64,000 nt of DNA, taken from NCBI RefSeq assembly GCF_000313135.1, contig NW_004457442.1, positions 1,945 to 65,944 of the forward strand, given 5' to 3'. This stretch comes from Acanthamoeba castellanii str. Neff (lineage: Eukaryota; Discosea; Longamoebia; Acanthamoebidae). Shown here one piece after another: positions 17,851 to 26,100 of this stretch; the stretch's first letter is position 1; each line of letters starts with the position of its first letter. The notes beneath the pieces are model-generated. The model ran no database searches, was not told where the DNA came from, and saw nothing but the letters and a program-made list of their open reading frames with translations. The position numbers were made by a program, and so were the translations under genes.

Positions 17851-18105
17851 ATGAGCGGGAACTATCAGAGCATCGCCGACGAACTGGCTGCCGTCACGCA
17901 GCGTTTTCACGAAACACAGGAGGGTCTCATGATCCAAGGACGCGAGATGAAACGACTGCAGAGCGAGCTGTCGGCCAAAACTGCGCGTGCGTGATACCTC
18001 GATCGCAAGGTCGACGAACTCACAGAGAGCAACCTGAAGTTGAACTCGGAAATCAACGGCCTCAAGACCCACCTCACCTTTTTGCATCACAAATATGGGA
18101 TTTAA
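17851..18105 (+). pseudogene. Small coiled-coil protein, one TGA
   Basis: ATG 17851 (MSGNYQSIADEL) to TAA 18103-18105, with TGA 17992-17994 between Ala and Tyr in a continuous heptad-like helix. A CGA arginine fits both the heptad and the mutation pattern. Confidence 0.5.
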
Positions 18106-18146
18106 ACAAATTCTAATCACACCAACAATAACAACAACACAAATAG

Positions 18147-18362
18147 ATGGAGAACGACAAACTGGTGGAACGCATGCTGCGTGGGCACCGCGGCCTTTGC
18201 GCATCTCCATCAGTAGGCCTGGAGGCGATTTATGGACCCAACAACCAAATCATCAATGCCAAAATCGTGCATAATGGCCACATACTCACCACGCTATGCT
18301 TCTGCGAAGAGCGTGATTGTTTTGAGTGTTGGATAATGAGACGCTGCCACACACCCCAGTAA
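18147..18362 (+). CDS. Hypothetical 71-residue protein
   Basis: Intact small frame with a C-terminal Cys cluster (CFCEERDCFEC). Preceded by an AACAATAACAACAACA leader and followed by TAA. No family recognised. Confidence 0.45.
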   Translation: MENDKLVERMLRGHRGLCASPSVGLEAIYGPNNQIINAKIVHNGHILTTLCFCEERDCFECWIMRRCHTPQ

Positions 18363-18417
18363 AAAACGCCACTGCATCAGCACACCCACGCCAAATGATC
18401 AACTGAATGGATGCTAC

Positions 18418-19317
18418 ATGCGCTGTGACATGGGTGCTACACTGAGCTTCATTGTCCTGCAGATCCTGGAGCAACTACCGATCAAGGAAGTCGAGGAACG
18501 AGAGCGGATCGTGAGGAACAACACGAGCGCGATCAAGCACTGGGGCGCCTTCGCGGGCATCGCCGGAGCGTCGGACAAGAACGCCAAGATCGCGGACTGG
18601 CGATCGGCCGACGCGTCCGGGATCATTCGCAACGGGTTGCGCAAGATGAAGGCGCTCGGTCTCGCCGGCATCAATCTCGCGCAGGCCGACGCGCCTCCGG
18701 TCCTCGCGATCCGGTGGCCCAGCCGCGTCAACCGCTCAAATTTTGAGGCCTACTTTTCGGATGACGCGCCGATCAGCGACGCGCGATCCGAGTGGCACAA
18801 TCCTGAACCGTTCATGGCGGCTTTTTCGTCGGGCGGCAAACCGATCCCGCTCGTCTTTGTCAACGCAATCGTCGGCGGCGTTACGCGTGCGTGCGTGGTG
18901 CTGATCCGCAAGGGCAAGGCGCACTGCGAGATCACCGCGTTCGCGCCGGCCGTTACGTTGGCCATGGCCGTCAATCTCGGGCGAGCGCTGCTCTATGCCC
19001 TGCGCAAGGCACTCCAGACATCCGCGCGCGTTCGGGTGTGCATCACGACGCACTCGCGACCATCGGAAAAGGACGCCGTCAACGTATGGCACGAGAACTT
19101 TCTCGAGGTCGTATCAATCCCGACCATCCGATCCGAGACGTGGAAGCGCCTCGACGGCACCGTCCTGCCATCGCTCATCTACACCCATGCCCTCGCCAAA
19201 TCGCCGCGTCCATCCTTGATGACGACCGCCATGAATATGTGCCAGAGCGCGCCCCGAGCTGACGTCGCAGCGCTCGCCGATATCTATGCCAGCACTCTTC
19301 TGTCATCATCAGCATAA
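18418..19317 (+). CDS. Intact viral protein of unknown function, 299 residues
   Basis: Long, CpG-rich, fully open frame. The N-terminal 30 residues form an amphipathic helix, the remainder is mixed alpha/beta with a hydrophobic Ala-rich core helix (ITAFAPAVTLAMAV). No motif recognised. It ends in a hairpin terminator shared with the convergent lipase. Confidence 0.6.
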   Translation: MRCDMGATLSFIVLQILEQLPIKEVEERERIVRNNTSAIKHWGAFAGIAGASDKNAKIADWRSADASGIIRNGLRKMKALGLAGINLAQADAPPVLAIRWPSRVNRSNFEAYFSDDAPISDARSEWHNPEPFMAAFSSGGKPIPLVFVNAIVGGVTRACVVLIRKGKAHCEITAFAPAVTLAMAVNLGRALLYALRKALQTSARVRVCITTHSRPSEKDAVNVWHENFLEVVSIPTIRSETWKRLDGTVLPSLIYTHALAKSPRPSLMTTAMNMCQSAPRADVAALADIYASTLLSSSA

Positions 19318-19334
19318 AACCAAAGTGTTTTTAT
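19314..19334. terminator. Hairpin 3' end between convergent genes
   Basis: ATAAAAC, six-base loop, GTTTTTAT. It overlaps the stop codons of the 18418 gene and the lipase, like the hairpin at 13109. Confidence 0.6.
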
Positions 19335-20253
19335 TGATCCATGGCAAAACCGATGTAGTTGTCGAGTGCGTGTGATGCCGCGATGGTGGGTTGCGGTCGG
19401 CGAAAGTACACGAATTCACCGACGTGCTCGTACGACAGGCTCGATCCGAGCGGGCGCGCGGGATCGACCATGGATGACAGCGGCGTCGTCGGCACGATGT
19501 CGTCTTCGGATCTCACCTGAAGGATCCTGGCGATCCGCGAGGAGTGGATTTGCGCCGCGAACGCTTGGTTGCCGACGCGGGGTGCACCAAAGGTGGTCAC
19601 GTCGACGGCGCTGGCGATCGCCGAAGGACCCGATGCCGAGAGCCCACTGAGATCCGATGCGGCCAGGATCGACAACGCACCACCGAGACTGTGTCCGGTG
19701 ATGAAGAGTTGTGATATGCCGTTGGAAACGATGGCCCGCCGGATGGAGGCGCCGATGCTCGAGTAGGCCTTGAAGAATCCAGAGTGGATCATCGGAGTCG
19801 CCGCCCCGGATTCTGCGACGGCAAACTCGTAGGGGACCTGATAGTACATAAAGTCTATTCCCCACTCGTAGGCGCTCAACATGCCACGAAACACGAGGAA
19901 TCCGATCGTGGGATCGCTGGTCGATCGCCAGAGGATCACGATGTCGCCGACAGGATCCCAACGCAGCGAAAAATTGGCCAACCTCTCCAAGCCTCCCAGT
20001 GTCTCAATCCCAGTGCCAGATGCTGCGACCGCGTATACATGCACCACAAGATTCACAAGAAAGGCCATGGACAGCGCTTTCAGATCATTGAGCACAAGGA
20101 TCACGGCGGCGGCCCAGCGATACCGCGTGCATTGGCCATTTCTCCCACGCCATCATAAGCCTCGGAGATCATATAGTACATGGCATCCACGGCCGATGCA
20201 ATGCGGATGGCATCCCGCGCCTCCCTCACTTCATCCAAGGCCTTGCGCTTCAT
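19331..20253 (-). pseudogene. Class 3 lipase, probable N-terminal frameshift
   Basis: The main frame (to 19331) encodes an alpha/beta-hydrolase lipase: IHSGFFKAYSSIG, the nucleophile elbow FITGHSLGGALSIL, VTTFGAPRVGN, then SEDDIVPTTP with the catalytic Asp and a late His (SYEHVGE). It hydrolyses acylglycerols or phospholipids. The plausible ATG at 20253 (MKRKALDEVREARDAI) is in a different phase, with the shift in a run of GCC/CCG near 20,110. An alternative start inside the open frame (MAFLVNLVVHVYAV) would give a signal-anchor-like N-terminus. Confidence 0.75.
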
Positions 20254-20260
20254 GACAGTC

Positions 20261-20281
20261 AAAATACCAACACAGTATTTT
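20261..20281 (-). terminator. Hairpin 3' end of DHFR
   Basis: AAAATAC, seven-base loop, GTATTTT directly after the DHFR stop on the minus strand and just upstream of the lipase start. Confidence 0.55.
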
Positions 20282-20832
20282 TATTCATCGCAGATGCACA
20301 CATAGCGCTTGTACTCATAGGTGATAGGAGACACCTCAGTGTGTACCACGCCGCTCTTGGCATAGCCCACGTCAATCTTGTATGCATCTCCAGGTATATC
20401 AGGGAAGAACACATCCACCTTCTCAATGCCAGGGGCGCCACTGACGCTGGTGAGATAGATGGCCTCACATTGTGGGTGTAGCAGGGCTTCACGGTAGAGT
20501 TGGGCACCGCCAATGACAAAAACCTTCTCGGTCACAACACCAAGTTTCTTGAGCGCGGATCCAAGGTCACATGATACAATGACACCGGGCAGCGCTTCAA
20601 ACGCGGGGTTCCTCGAGAGCACGATGTTCGTGCGACCCGGCAGCGGTCCGTTGGGGAACAATTCATAGGTGCGACGGCCCATGATGATCGCGTTGGTGGC
20701 CCCTTCAGCACGAGTCAGCGTGCGAAACGCCGCCAGCTCCTTGGGGATGTGCCACGGCAGCCGATTCTCAACGCCTATCGCATTGTTCTCCGTCGCCACC
20801 GCCACCACGATGCTGAACTTTGTCCTTGCCAT
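20281..20832 (-). CDS. DHFR: Dihydrofolate reductase
   Basis: Intact 183-residue enzyme that reduces dihydrofolate with NADPH for thymidylate synthesis. Motifs in order: VVAVATENNAIG near the N-terminus, LPWHIPKELAAFR with the catalytic Glu, IIMGRRTYE (NADPH site), VLSRNP, and VFVIGGAQLY. The length is that of eukaryotic/viral single-domain DHFR, not fused to thymidylate synthase as in many protists. It has no introns. It is divergent from the 20923 gene with a shared 90-bp promoter region. Confidence 0.93.
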   Translation of the reverse strand: MARTKFSIVVAVATENNAIGVENRLPWHIPKELAAFRTLTRAEGATNAIIMGRRTYELFPNGPLPGRTNIVLSRNPAFEALPGVIVSCDLGSALKKLGVVTEKVFVIGGAQLYREALLHPQCEAIYLTSVSGAPGIEKVDVFFPDIPGDAYKIDVGYAKSGVVHTEVSPITYEYKRYVCICDE

Positions 20833-20867
20833 TGTCTTCCAACTGATGTCACTTGGTCAAATACAGC

Positions 20868-20881
20868 GCCTTTATAAGGCC
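20868..20881. promoter_or_regulatory. Palindromic TATA element of a divergent promoter
   Basis: GCCTTTATAAGGCC is nearly self-complementary and lies 36-50 bases from both flanking ATGs (DHFR at 20832 and the gene at 20923). It could place a TATA box for both directions. Confidence 0.5.
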
Positions 20882-20922
20882 GGGTGCGGACGGCTTTATT
20901 TCACGCACATACCCACACCACA

Positions 20923-21633
20923 ATGAACGACGTCCCGGAGGTATCCCTACATCAACTCAACAGGTCCAAGGACAAGGCCGTACGTGACCACGAATGGTAC
21001 GGCAAGAAGCGACTGGCTGCCGTGTACGGGTGGATGGCGCTCCTCCTCAACGCGTTGGTCAAGGGGCCGGTGACCCTCTGCGGCCGTGACATCAACTCTG
21101 TCTTCTTCTTCTCGCGCTTATGCTCGGTTGCATCGGCCAAGATCGGCGGATTCCATCTCGACACGCGCGTCGAGATGCCCTTTGCCATGCCGTCGACGGG
21201 CGTGGACGAGTCGTTTGTTTCGGTCTGCCCGGATGCTCGCGTCGTGATCCGCCTCGAAAACTGCGATCGGCATTGGAAACGCGACGAAATGCGGACGTCG
21301 CTGCGTCGAACGATCAGGGGCCTGTCCAAGGACTGGACGCGATCGCTCAATGCGCAGCTGGCCGCCAGCCTCTTTGACTCACGCGATCTCTCGACGCACT
21401 CGCTCTACTTTCACAAGTTTCGCCTCGGTCGCGCAATCCCGGCCCAGGAGGAGATGGACATCTACCGCCGGATCTTTCGTGCGATGGGCTATGGCGAGGA
21501 TCTCGTCGTGGACGATCGCTTCAACCTGCCCAATTTGTCCGGCGGCCTGCGCTCCCTCCCCAACCAATTCTACGTCTGGGTGCCCCACCGACACGAACCG
21601 GACTTTCGCAAAGATTTTGTTCGTGGTGTGTAA
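20923..21633 (+). CDS. Intact viral protein of unknown function, 236 residues
   Basis: ATG 20923 (MNDVPEVSLHQLNRSKDK). Fully open and CpG-rich, with a basic middle region and an aromatic C-terminus (NQFYVWVPHRHEPDF). No domain recognised. Confidence 0.6.
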   Translation: MNDVPEVSLHQLNRSKDKAVRDHEWYGKKRLAAVYGWMALLLNALVKGPVTLCGRDINSVFFFSRLCSVASAKIGGFHLDTRVEMPFAMPSTGVDESFVSVCPDARVVIRLENCDRHWKRDEMRTSLRRTIRGLSKDWTRSLNAQLAASLFDSRDLSTHSLYFHKFRLGRAIPAQEEMDIYRRIFRAMGYGEDLVVDDRFNLPNLSGGLRSLPNQFYVWVPHRHEPDFRKDFVRGV

Positions 21634-21636
21634 TCA

Positions 21637-21978
21637 TCATTTGAATCGCGCAACAAAGGTGCCTTGATAGAGATAGTCATCGGTGTCCATTCCTTCGGGC
21701 ACAGGTTGTACGTCGATGAGGTCGAGCGTGGCATCGATTCCGCAGGCCGAGTATGCGTTCTCCATGTCGCGCAGCATCGCATCGTTGCCATTGAAGTCGG
21801 CCAACAAAACGCGACGGATCATCAGGTTGTCGGTCCACACGTTATGGATTTCGGATTCGGGCATCCACCTCTCGGCGTCCGTGATCCCCTCATAAACACC
21901 ATCGAACGGGATCGACCACAATAAACACTCGTCGTGATCCATCGTTTGGTCGCATAATCGTGATTTTCGCACATTCAT
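21637..21978 (-). CDS. Hypothetical acidic protein, 113 residues
   Basis: Intact frame converging with the preceding gene with a 3-base gap. Acidic with a conserved-looking Trp/Glu segment (AERWMPESEIHNVW). No family recognised. Confidence 0.5.
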   Translation of the reverse strand: MNVRKSRLCDQTMDHDECLLWSIPFDGVYEGITDAERWMPESEIHNVWTDNLMIRRVLLADFNGNDAMLRDMENAYSACGIDATLDLIDVQPVPEGMDTDDYLYQGTFVARFK

Positions 21979-21993
21979 TTCGCACGAGCCAAC

Positions 21994-22197
21994 ATGTCGC
22001 CGGATGGATGGGCACGAGAGATCGCGCGATTCATGCCGAGCTACGACGAAGTGTTAGCAGTCATGTACGAGAAGATCCGACAAAATGGAACGGATTACAG
22101 TCCGTTGACCATCGCAGAACTCTACTTGGCAAGCTTCCCGCGGATCGTCAGCACATCAAGTGTTCCGCGTACTCCAGGACCAATGCCGTTCGCTTAA
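21994..22197 (+). CDS. Hypothetical 67-residue protein
   Basis: Small intact frame, divergent from the 21637 gene with a 15-bp gap between starts, and followed 48 bases later by the large 421-residue gene. No motif recognised. Confidence 0.4.
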   Translation: MSPDGWAREIARFMPSYDEVLAVMYEKIRQNGTDYSPLTIAELYLASFPRIVSTSSVPRTPGPMPFA

Positions 22198-22201
22198 AAT
22201 G

Positions 22202-22211
22202 GCATAAATAC
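22202..22211 (+). promoter_or_regulatory. TATA-like GCATAAATA element
   Basis: GCATAAATAC about 40 bases before ATG 22246, the same string and spacing as upstream of the gene at 12067. Confidence 0.45.
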
Positions 22212-22245
22212 GCCTTGTTGTCACATTCTGGTCACCACCAACACC

Positions 22246-23511
22246 ATGGCCACCGCCCAGGAACAAGCCACGCGTGCCATCGCAGCCTTCATGCGCACCA
22301 ATCCTTCCGATAAGCCCGAAGAGCTTGAGAAGGCATGTGAGCGTCTCATCGACGCGATGCGCTTGGCCACCCCACGCAAAAAGTTGTGCGACTACTCGTT
22401 TGACGAAATGTGTGTCGAAATGGCCAAGCTCCTGAGCGAACCGAAGCCAGTCCATCAACACCAGACCGACAACATCCCGCTCTTCCTCTCTCTCACCGAC
22501 GACAGAGCCTCATTTCGGTCCCTGATCCGCAGGCCCAACATCCGCGTCACCAGCCCCACCAACGTCAATGTCGTCGAGTGTCGACAGCGCATCACTTGCA
22601 AGGTCGATCGTGGCTCCAGCGTCGTCGTACCACTCATCTCCGATGCGAGGTGGTTCACCGAGCTGTGCTTCGGCATCCACAGCGTGCGCCTGGCCAAGAT
22701 CGAACGAAAGGCGACATCCGTTCAAACCGACAACAACCCTATGAGCGGCATCCACGCGGCCACGATCAGCTACGGCCGCACGTCGTCGTCGGGCCACATC
22801 ATCGAGCATGGCGCGATCGACGAGCTCGTGCGCAAAATGGGTCAGCTCTTTGCCGGACAAGATAGCGGTGCGGACAGATCCTACACGATGCTGCCGTTCG
22901 CCTCGTCTTTCGATCCGGATCGGTACTGGCTGCCCGTGCCAAAAGGCGACCCCGGTTGTTACCACCTCGAGGTGTCTCTCAACGGAAGCCAGTTCGAATC
23001 ATTCGAGGTGGAGTTTACGTGCATGCTCTTCCGCGGCGAAGCGAGACCGACCCTCGGTCCTCGACTGGTGCTCCCCCGCGTCAACAGCCAATTCATGCTC
23101 GGCCAAACAGCATCGTGCTGCGACGGATTTTTCGAGGTCCGAATGCCCGTGGACGAGGCCGCCGGGTGCGTCGGCATGGCCTTGGCGGGCGCGTACGATC
23201 TGCGTCCGGGACAGCTCCTGGATGAGGCGGTGCTCTTCCACGGCGAAGAATCCATCATCGCATGGAGCGCCGCCTCTCTTCGCGAGGGATTCGCCCGCAA
23301 GATGGGCCCGGCTGTCGGCCACTTCACCGATGGGATCCACCTACTCGAATTCGGGCCACACATGTCCGATCCGCAACGTGCCATGAGCATCACATCCACC
23401 GATGAACCCCTCACGTTGCGCCTTCGCTTCGCCAAAGGCGACGTCGATACGAACATGGCCCTCGTTCGAACTCTTCTTCTTCAGATACGACGTATTCACA
23501 TGCGGGGATGA
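22246..23511 (+). CDS. Intact 421-residue viral protein of unknown function
   Basis: Fully open and CpG-rich. The N-terminal 70 residues are helical (AFMRTNPSDKPEELEKACER); the rest is beta-rich with motifs such as MLPFASSFDPDRYWLPVP and SFEVEFTCMLF. I do not recognise the fold. A second, decayed homologue lies immediately downstream (23586-24275). That shows this was a duplicated viral gene family and defines which residues are shared: a Cys pair near residue 115, the PFA-SFDP-YWLP block and the E-x-F-x-C block. Confidence 0.65.
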   Translation: MATAQEQATRAIAAFMRTNPSDKPEELEKACERLIDAMRLATPRKKLCDYSFDEMCVEMAKLLSEPKPVHQHQTDNIPLFLSLTDDRASFRSLIRRPNIRVTSPTNVNVVECRQRITCKVDRGSSVVVPLISDARWFTELCFGIHSVRLAKIERKATSVQTDNNPMSGIHAATISYGRTSSSGHIIEHGAIDELVRKMGQLFAGQDSGADRSYTMLPFASSFDPDRYWLPVPKGDPGCYHLEVSLNGSQFESFEVEFTCMLFRGEARPTLGPRLVLPRVNSQFMLGQTASCCDGFFEVRMPVDEAAGCVGMALAGAYDLRPGQLLDEAVLFHGEESIIAWSAASLREGFARKMGPAVGHFTDGIHLLEFGPHMSDPQRAMSITSTDEPLTLRLRFAKGDVDTNMALVRTLLLQIRRIHMRG

Positions 23512-23585
23512 TGGAGTCAAGCAATTGAAGCTCGAGTGATCGCTAATAAAACGCGCGTATGAGATTGACGATTGGAACATCTTGA

Positions 23586-24275
23586 TCAGTGTTGTCCTAC
23601 ATCATCGAACGTTGTCACACCATCCAGTGCTATGTCGATAGATCCAACATGCGTGCCTCGGTGTTGCTGTCTTCGCATGACAACTGATTCTCTAGTTTTT
23701 GCGTGGGCATCCGCAGTGTTTGCATTATTCGCAAAAGGGAGGAAGATGACCTATTGAAAAGGATTGATTCTAACATCACACATGCCGACATCGTCATCTT
23801 CCCCAAGGACCACCACAGGCCAGATAATCACGTGTAGTGTGTTTCGCTCCATTTTCCGTCTTTGATCGACGTCTTTGAGCGTTTTGTAGGCGGAACCGAT
23901 CACGGTGGCTACAAGCGGATGGACTATGGCATGCTCCCGTTTGCCTTATCCTTCGATCCCAAACTTTACTGGCTGCCGATACCGGAGAACAGACCTGGAA
24001 ACTACGAGGGTTAGGGTTTAGGGTTTAGGGTTTAGGGTTTTTTGGTGTAACCCCTAACCCTAACCCTAACCCTAACCCCAACCCTAAACCCTAAACCCTA
24101 AAGGTCAAGAGCGTGGAGCTGGATTTCACACTTAGCTGCGCTTTTCTCATCAACCAAACTAGGCGTTGAACAAGAGTGACAACACCACGCGAACCTGCCA
24201 TCACACTGGAAGCCCCAGACAGCTGCAGTCACGGCCTGTGCAAATCCTTCCAGTTCAGGAGCTTCTCATTGGCTG
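23586..24275 (+). pseudogene. Decayed second copy of the 421-residue gene, split by telomeric DNA
   Basis: One phase from about 23586 to 24008 reads YIIERCHTIQCYVDR, FCVGIRSVCII and MLPFALSFDPKLYWLPIP, aligned with residues about 105-250 of the 22246 product. It is broken by an in-frame TGA and TAG. Homology resumes at 24103 in another phase (VKSVELDF) and continues weakly to about 24275 (SCSHGLCKSFQFRS). The first ~105 codons are missing, and roughly 10 codons are lost at the telomeric insertion. The alignment on both sides shows that the repeat entered a pre-existing viral gene copy. Confidence 0.7.
24008..24102. repeat. Head-to-head interstitial telomeric repeat
   Basis: Left arm: GGG, TTAGGG once and TTTAGGG three times. 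A 13-base spacer (24038-24050, TTTTTTGGTGTAA) follows. The right arm is CCCC then mixed TAACCC and TAAACCC units ending at TAAA. The G-rich strand points into the junction from both sides, the geometry of fused chromosome ends. It mixes TTAGGG and TTTAGGG units. The whole tract lies inside the viral pseudogene. Confidence 0.9.
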
Positions 24276-24385
24276 TCTGCTGAGCTTGACATTTTGAGTG
24301 GTTCTCTTTCTTTAACAACAAACAATGACTATAAAATGGAGGTCCTCCAGAAACCAATCCCGCATCAGCTCGTCCGCCTTCCTCT

Positions 24386-25567
24386 TCACTGTCCCCTTCC
24401 TCCTCTGGCCTGTTGACTAGTGTCTGTCCCCCGACCTCCTCTTCCTCGCCTCGCGCCTCGCTCGGCTGCTCTTGCATGATTGCCCTCCCGTTGCGGGGTC
24501 ACCGGTCCTCTCTCCCACGGGCTAGAATCCCTCGCTGCCCCCCTTCCTTGTCCTTCTCGTCCTTTTGTTTGACCCCCCTCGCGTCCTCCACTTCGTTGCC
24601 ACTCGTTCCGCTCGCTTCCGGCCCTTGGCGTATAGTGGTCGTCCCCTCTTCCTCGCTGACATGAAGCGTCCATCGGCTTTCCTCCTCGCCCGCCGCGCTG
24701 CCTGAAGCCTCGGTCTCGTCCGCGACCACGGCCTCCGTAGCTGTCGCGGTCGCTGCCGCTCTGCTGCGGCTGACCAAAGAACGGGTCGCGTTCCATCATG
24801 TCGAACAGGGACGGGCTACCTCCGGACCCGATCACGAGCAGCTCGTAGACCACGGCCCGGACCGCCCAGGCATGGTTGTGCATGAGCTCTGGCCGCAGCG
24901 TGGAGGGAGGACTGTCAAAGTCGGGGAAGAGGCGGGCGACGACCTGATCTGGCGACATGTCGGCCAGCAGGTAAGACATCTCCGGATCTGGCGCGACATG
25001 ATCGTCGGTCCAGGCGACCTTGTCCCCGTCCCACGTGGGGAACACCTCGTGGACTGTCCCTTTGACCCCGAGCCGGTGGTAGACCGCCTGACGCAGCGCG
25101 CGGGCGGCTAAGTGAATGTTGCCCAGGTCGCGCGTCAACGGCGAGGGTGAACCGCGAAGGTAGGCGATCGTGCTCTCGTCGGATGAGCCCCACTGCGAGT
25201 GCATGGAGGCGTTGGTGGCCGGCGGTGGCACGATCACTGCTCGCTCGCATGACCGGCTGGCCCGGTCGCTGGGAGGCCGCTCGGACAGCTGGAGCCGCTG
25301 CCCATGCATGGCGAAGGAGTAGAACACGCGGAGAGGCGGGGTAATGCCGGTGTACTGGTACATGTCACGATCGGCGCTCAGCACGGCGGCGGACCGGGCG
25401 AAGGCGTGCGCGGCGATGGTGTCGTCGTTGTCGGCCTCGTGGGAGTAGTGGACCCTCACGCCCAGGCGCGTGAACATGTCGCCGAACAGGCGATTGACAG
25501 CCTGCGGCACCTTCCTGGTCCTCTTCCGGCGACGAGGTTTGTAGCGCCGCTCTGTAGAGCCCGTCAC
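24386..25567 (-). CDS. PIN/FEN-like nuclease-fold protein with RGG-rich tail
   Basis: 393 codons. Residues about 20-70 (FTRLGVRVHYSHEADNDDTI, then VLSADRDMYQY) match the second half of the XPG/asteroid/FAM120-type PIN domain, with acidic metal-site-like residues. A middle alpha-helical region follows, then about 130 residues very rich in Arg-Gly (RGRGRDRG), typical of RNA binding. The N-terminal half of the PIN domain, with its first acidic residues, is absent, so the gene may be 5'-truncated or have an unseen upstream exon. It is the first host-like gene next to the viral block. Family assignment is tentative. Confidence 0.5.
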   Translation of the reverse strand: MTGSTERRYKPRRRKRTRKVPQAVNRLFGDMFTRLGVRVHYSHEADNDDTIAAHAFARSAAVLSADRDMYQYTGITPPLRVFYSFAMHGQRLQLSERPPSDRASRSCERAVIVPPPATNASMHSQWGSSDESTIAYLRGSPSPLTRDLGNIHLAARALRQAVYHRLGVKGTVHEVFPTWDGDKVAWTDDHVAPDPEMSYLLADMSPDQVVARLFPDFDSPPSTLRPELMHNHAWAVRAVVYELLVIGSGGSPSLFDMMERDPFFGQPQQSGSDRDSYGGRGRGRDRGFRQRGGRGGKPMDASCQRGRGDDHYTPRAGSERNEWQRSGGREGGQTKGREGQGRGAARDSSPWERGPVTPQREGNHARAAERGARRGRGGRGTDTSQQARGGRGQ

Positions 25568-25740
25568 GCTGGCTGTCGAGTGGTTTCTCCATTATAATGG
25601 AACTGTTTTATTGTGGAGTTTAACCTGTTGTCTTCATTTGCGCGGCGCATGCTTTTTCTTTTTCTTTTTCTTTTTCTTTTGGAGAAGTAATTAATTTACG
25701 CTTTTTATTGTTAACAAAAAACAGAAAGGCACAACAGGCA

Positions 25741-26100
25741 ATGTATGCAGCACACTACCAAGCAAGGACCCCAATTGACGAAGACAACGAGCAGTACTGG
25801 TGTCCTGCTTGAAGACAGGAGCACAGTTCCACCTCAACAAGCACCTCAAGAAGCGAGGTCTGCTGTAGTGAATGCCCTGAGTGCTCCGCATGGTGGACCA
25901 GTGCGCACACCTATTGCCAGAATTATCAGGTACGTCCCCCAGCACAGTGCTGGGCCTTTCTTCTTGCTGATTTCTTCGTTCAGGAATGCAAGCTCTGCAG
26001 TGCAGAGGCGCACCCTTTTGAGGTGCAGTACAAGACAGTCAGTACGCAGAACCAAGGCGACCCAACCAAGCAGCACATGGCCGAATTATGCGAGCACTAG
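25741..26100 (+). pseudogene. 3CxxC-type zinc-finger protein, one TGA, one intron
   Basis: ATG 25741 frame: YWCPA, TGA 25810-25812, then CCSECPECSAWWTSAHTYC. A clear intron lies at 25930-25983 (GTACGT to TTCAG, phase 0). Exon 2 reads ECKLCSAEAHPFEVQYK and ends at 26100. The paired CxxC motifs with W-S-AH between are the receptor-transporting-protein-like 3CxxC zinc finger found in fungi and amoebae. The intron shows it is host-type. Confidence 0.55.

Noticed and set aside
1..18105. UGA recoding or selenocysteine use as explanation for in-frame TGA
   Set aside because: The TGA codons fall at positions expected to be Arg or Gly, not one fixed residue such as Trp. They co-occur with frameshifts and lost catalytic residues, and no SECIS-like element was noticed. 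Decay explains them better.
24008..24102. A true chromosome end in the middle of the window
   Set aside because: The arrays are only tens of bases long, face each other, and are flanked on both sides by parts of the same gene.
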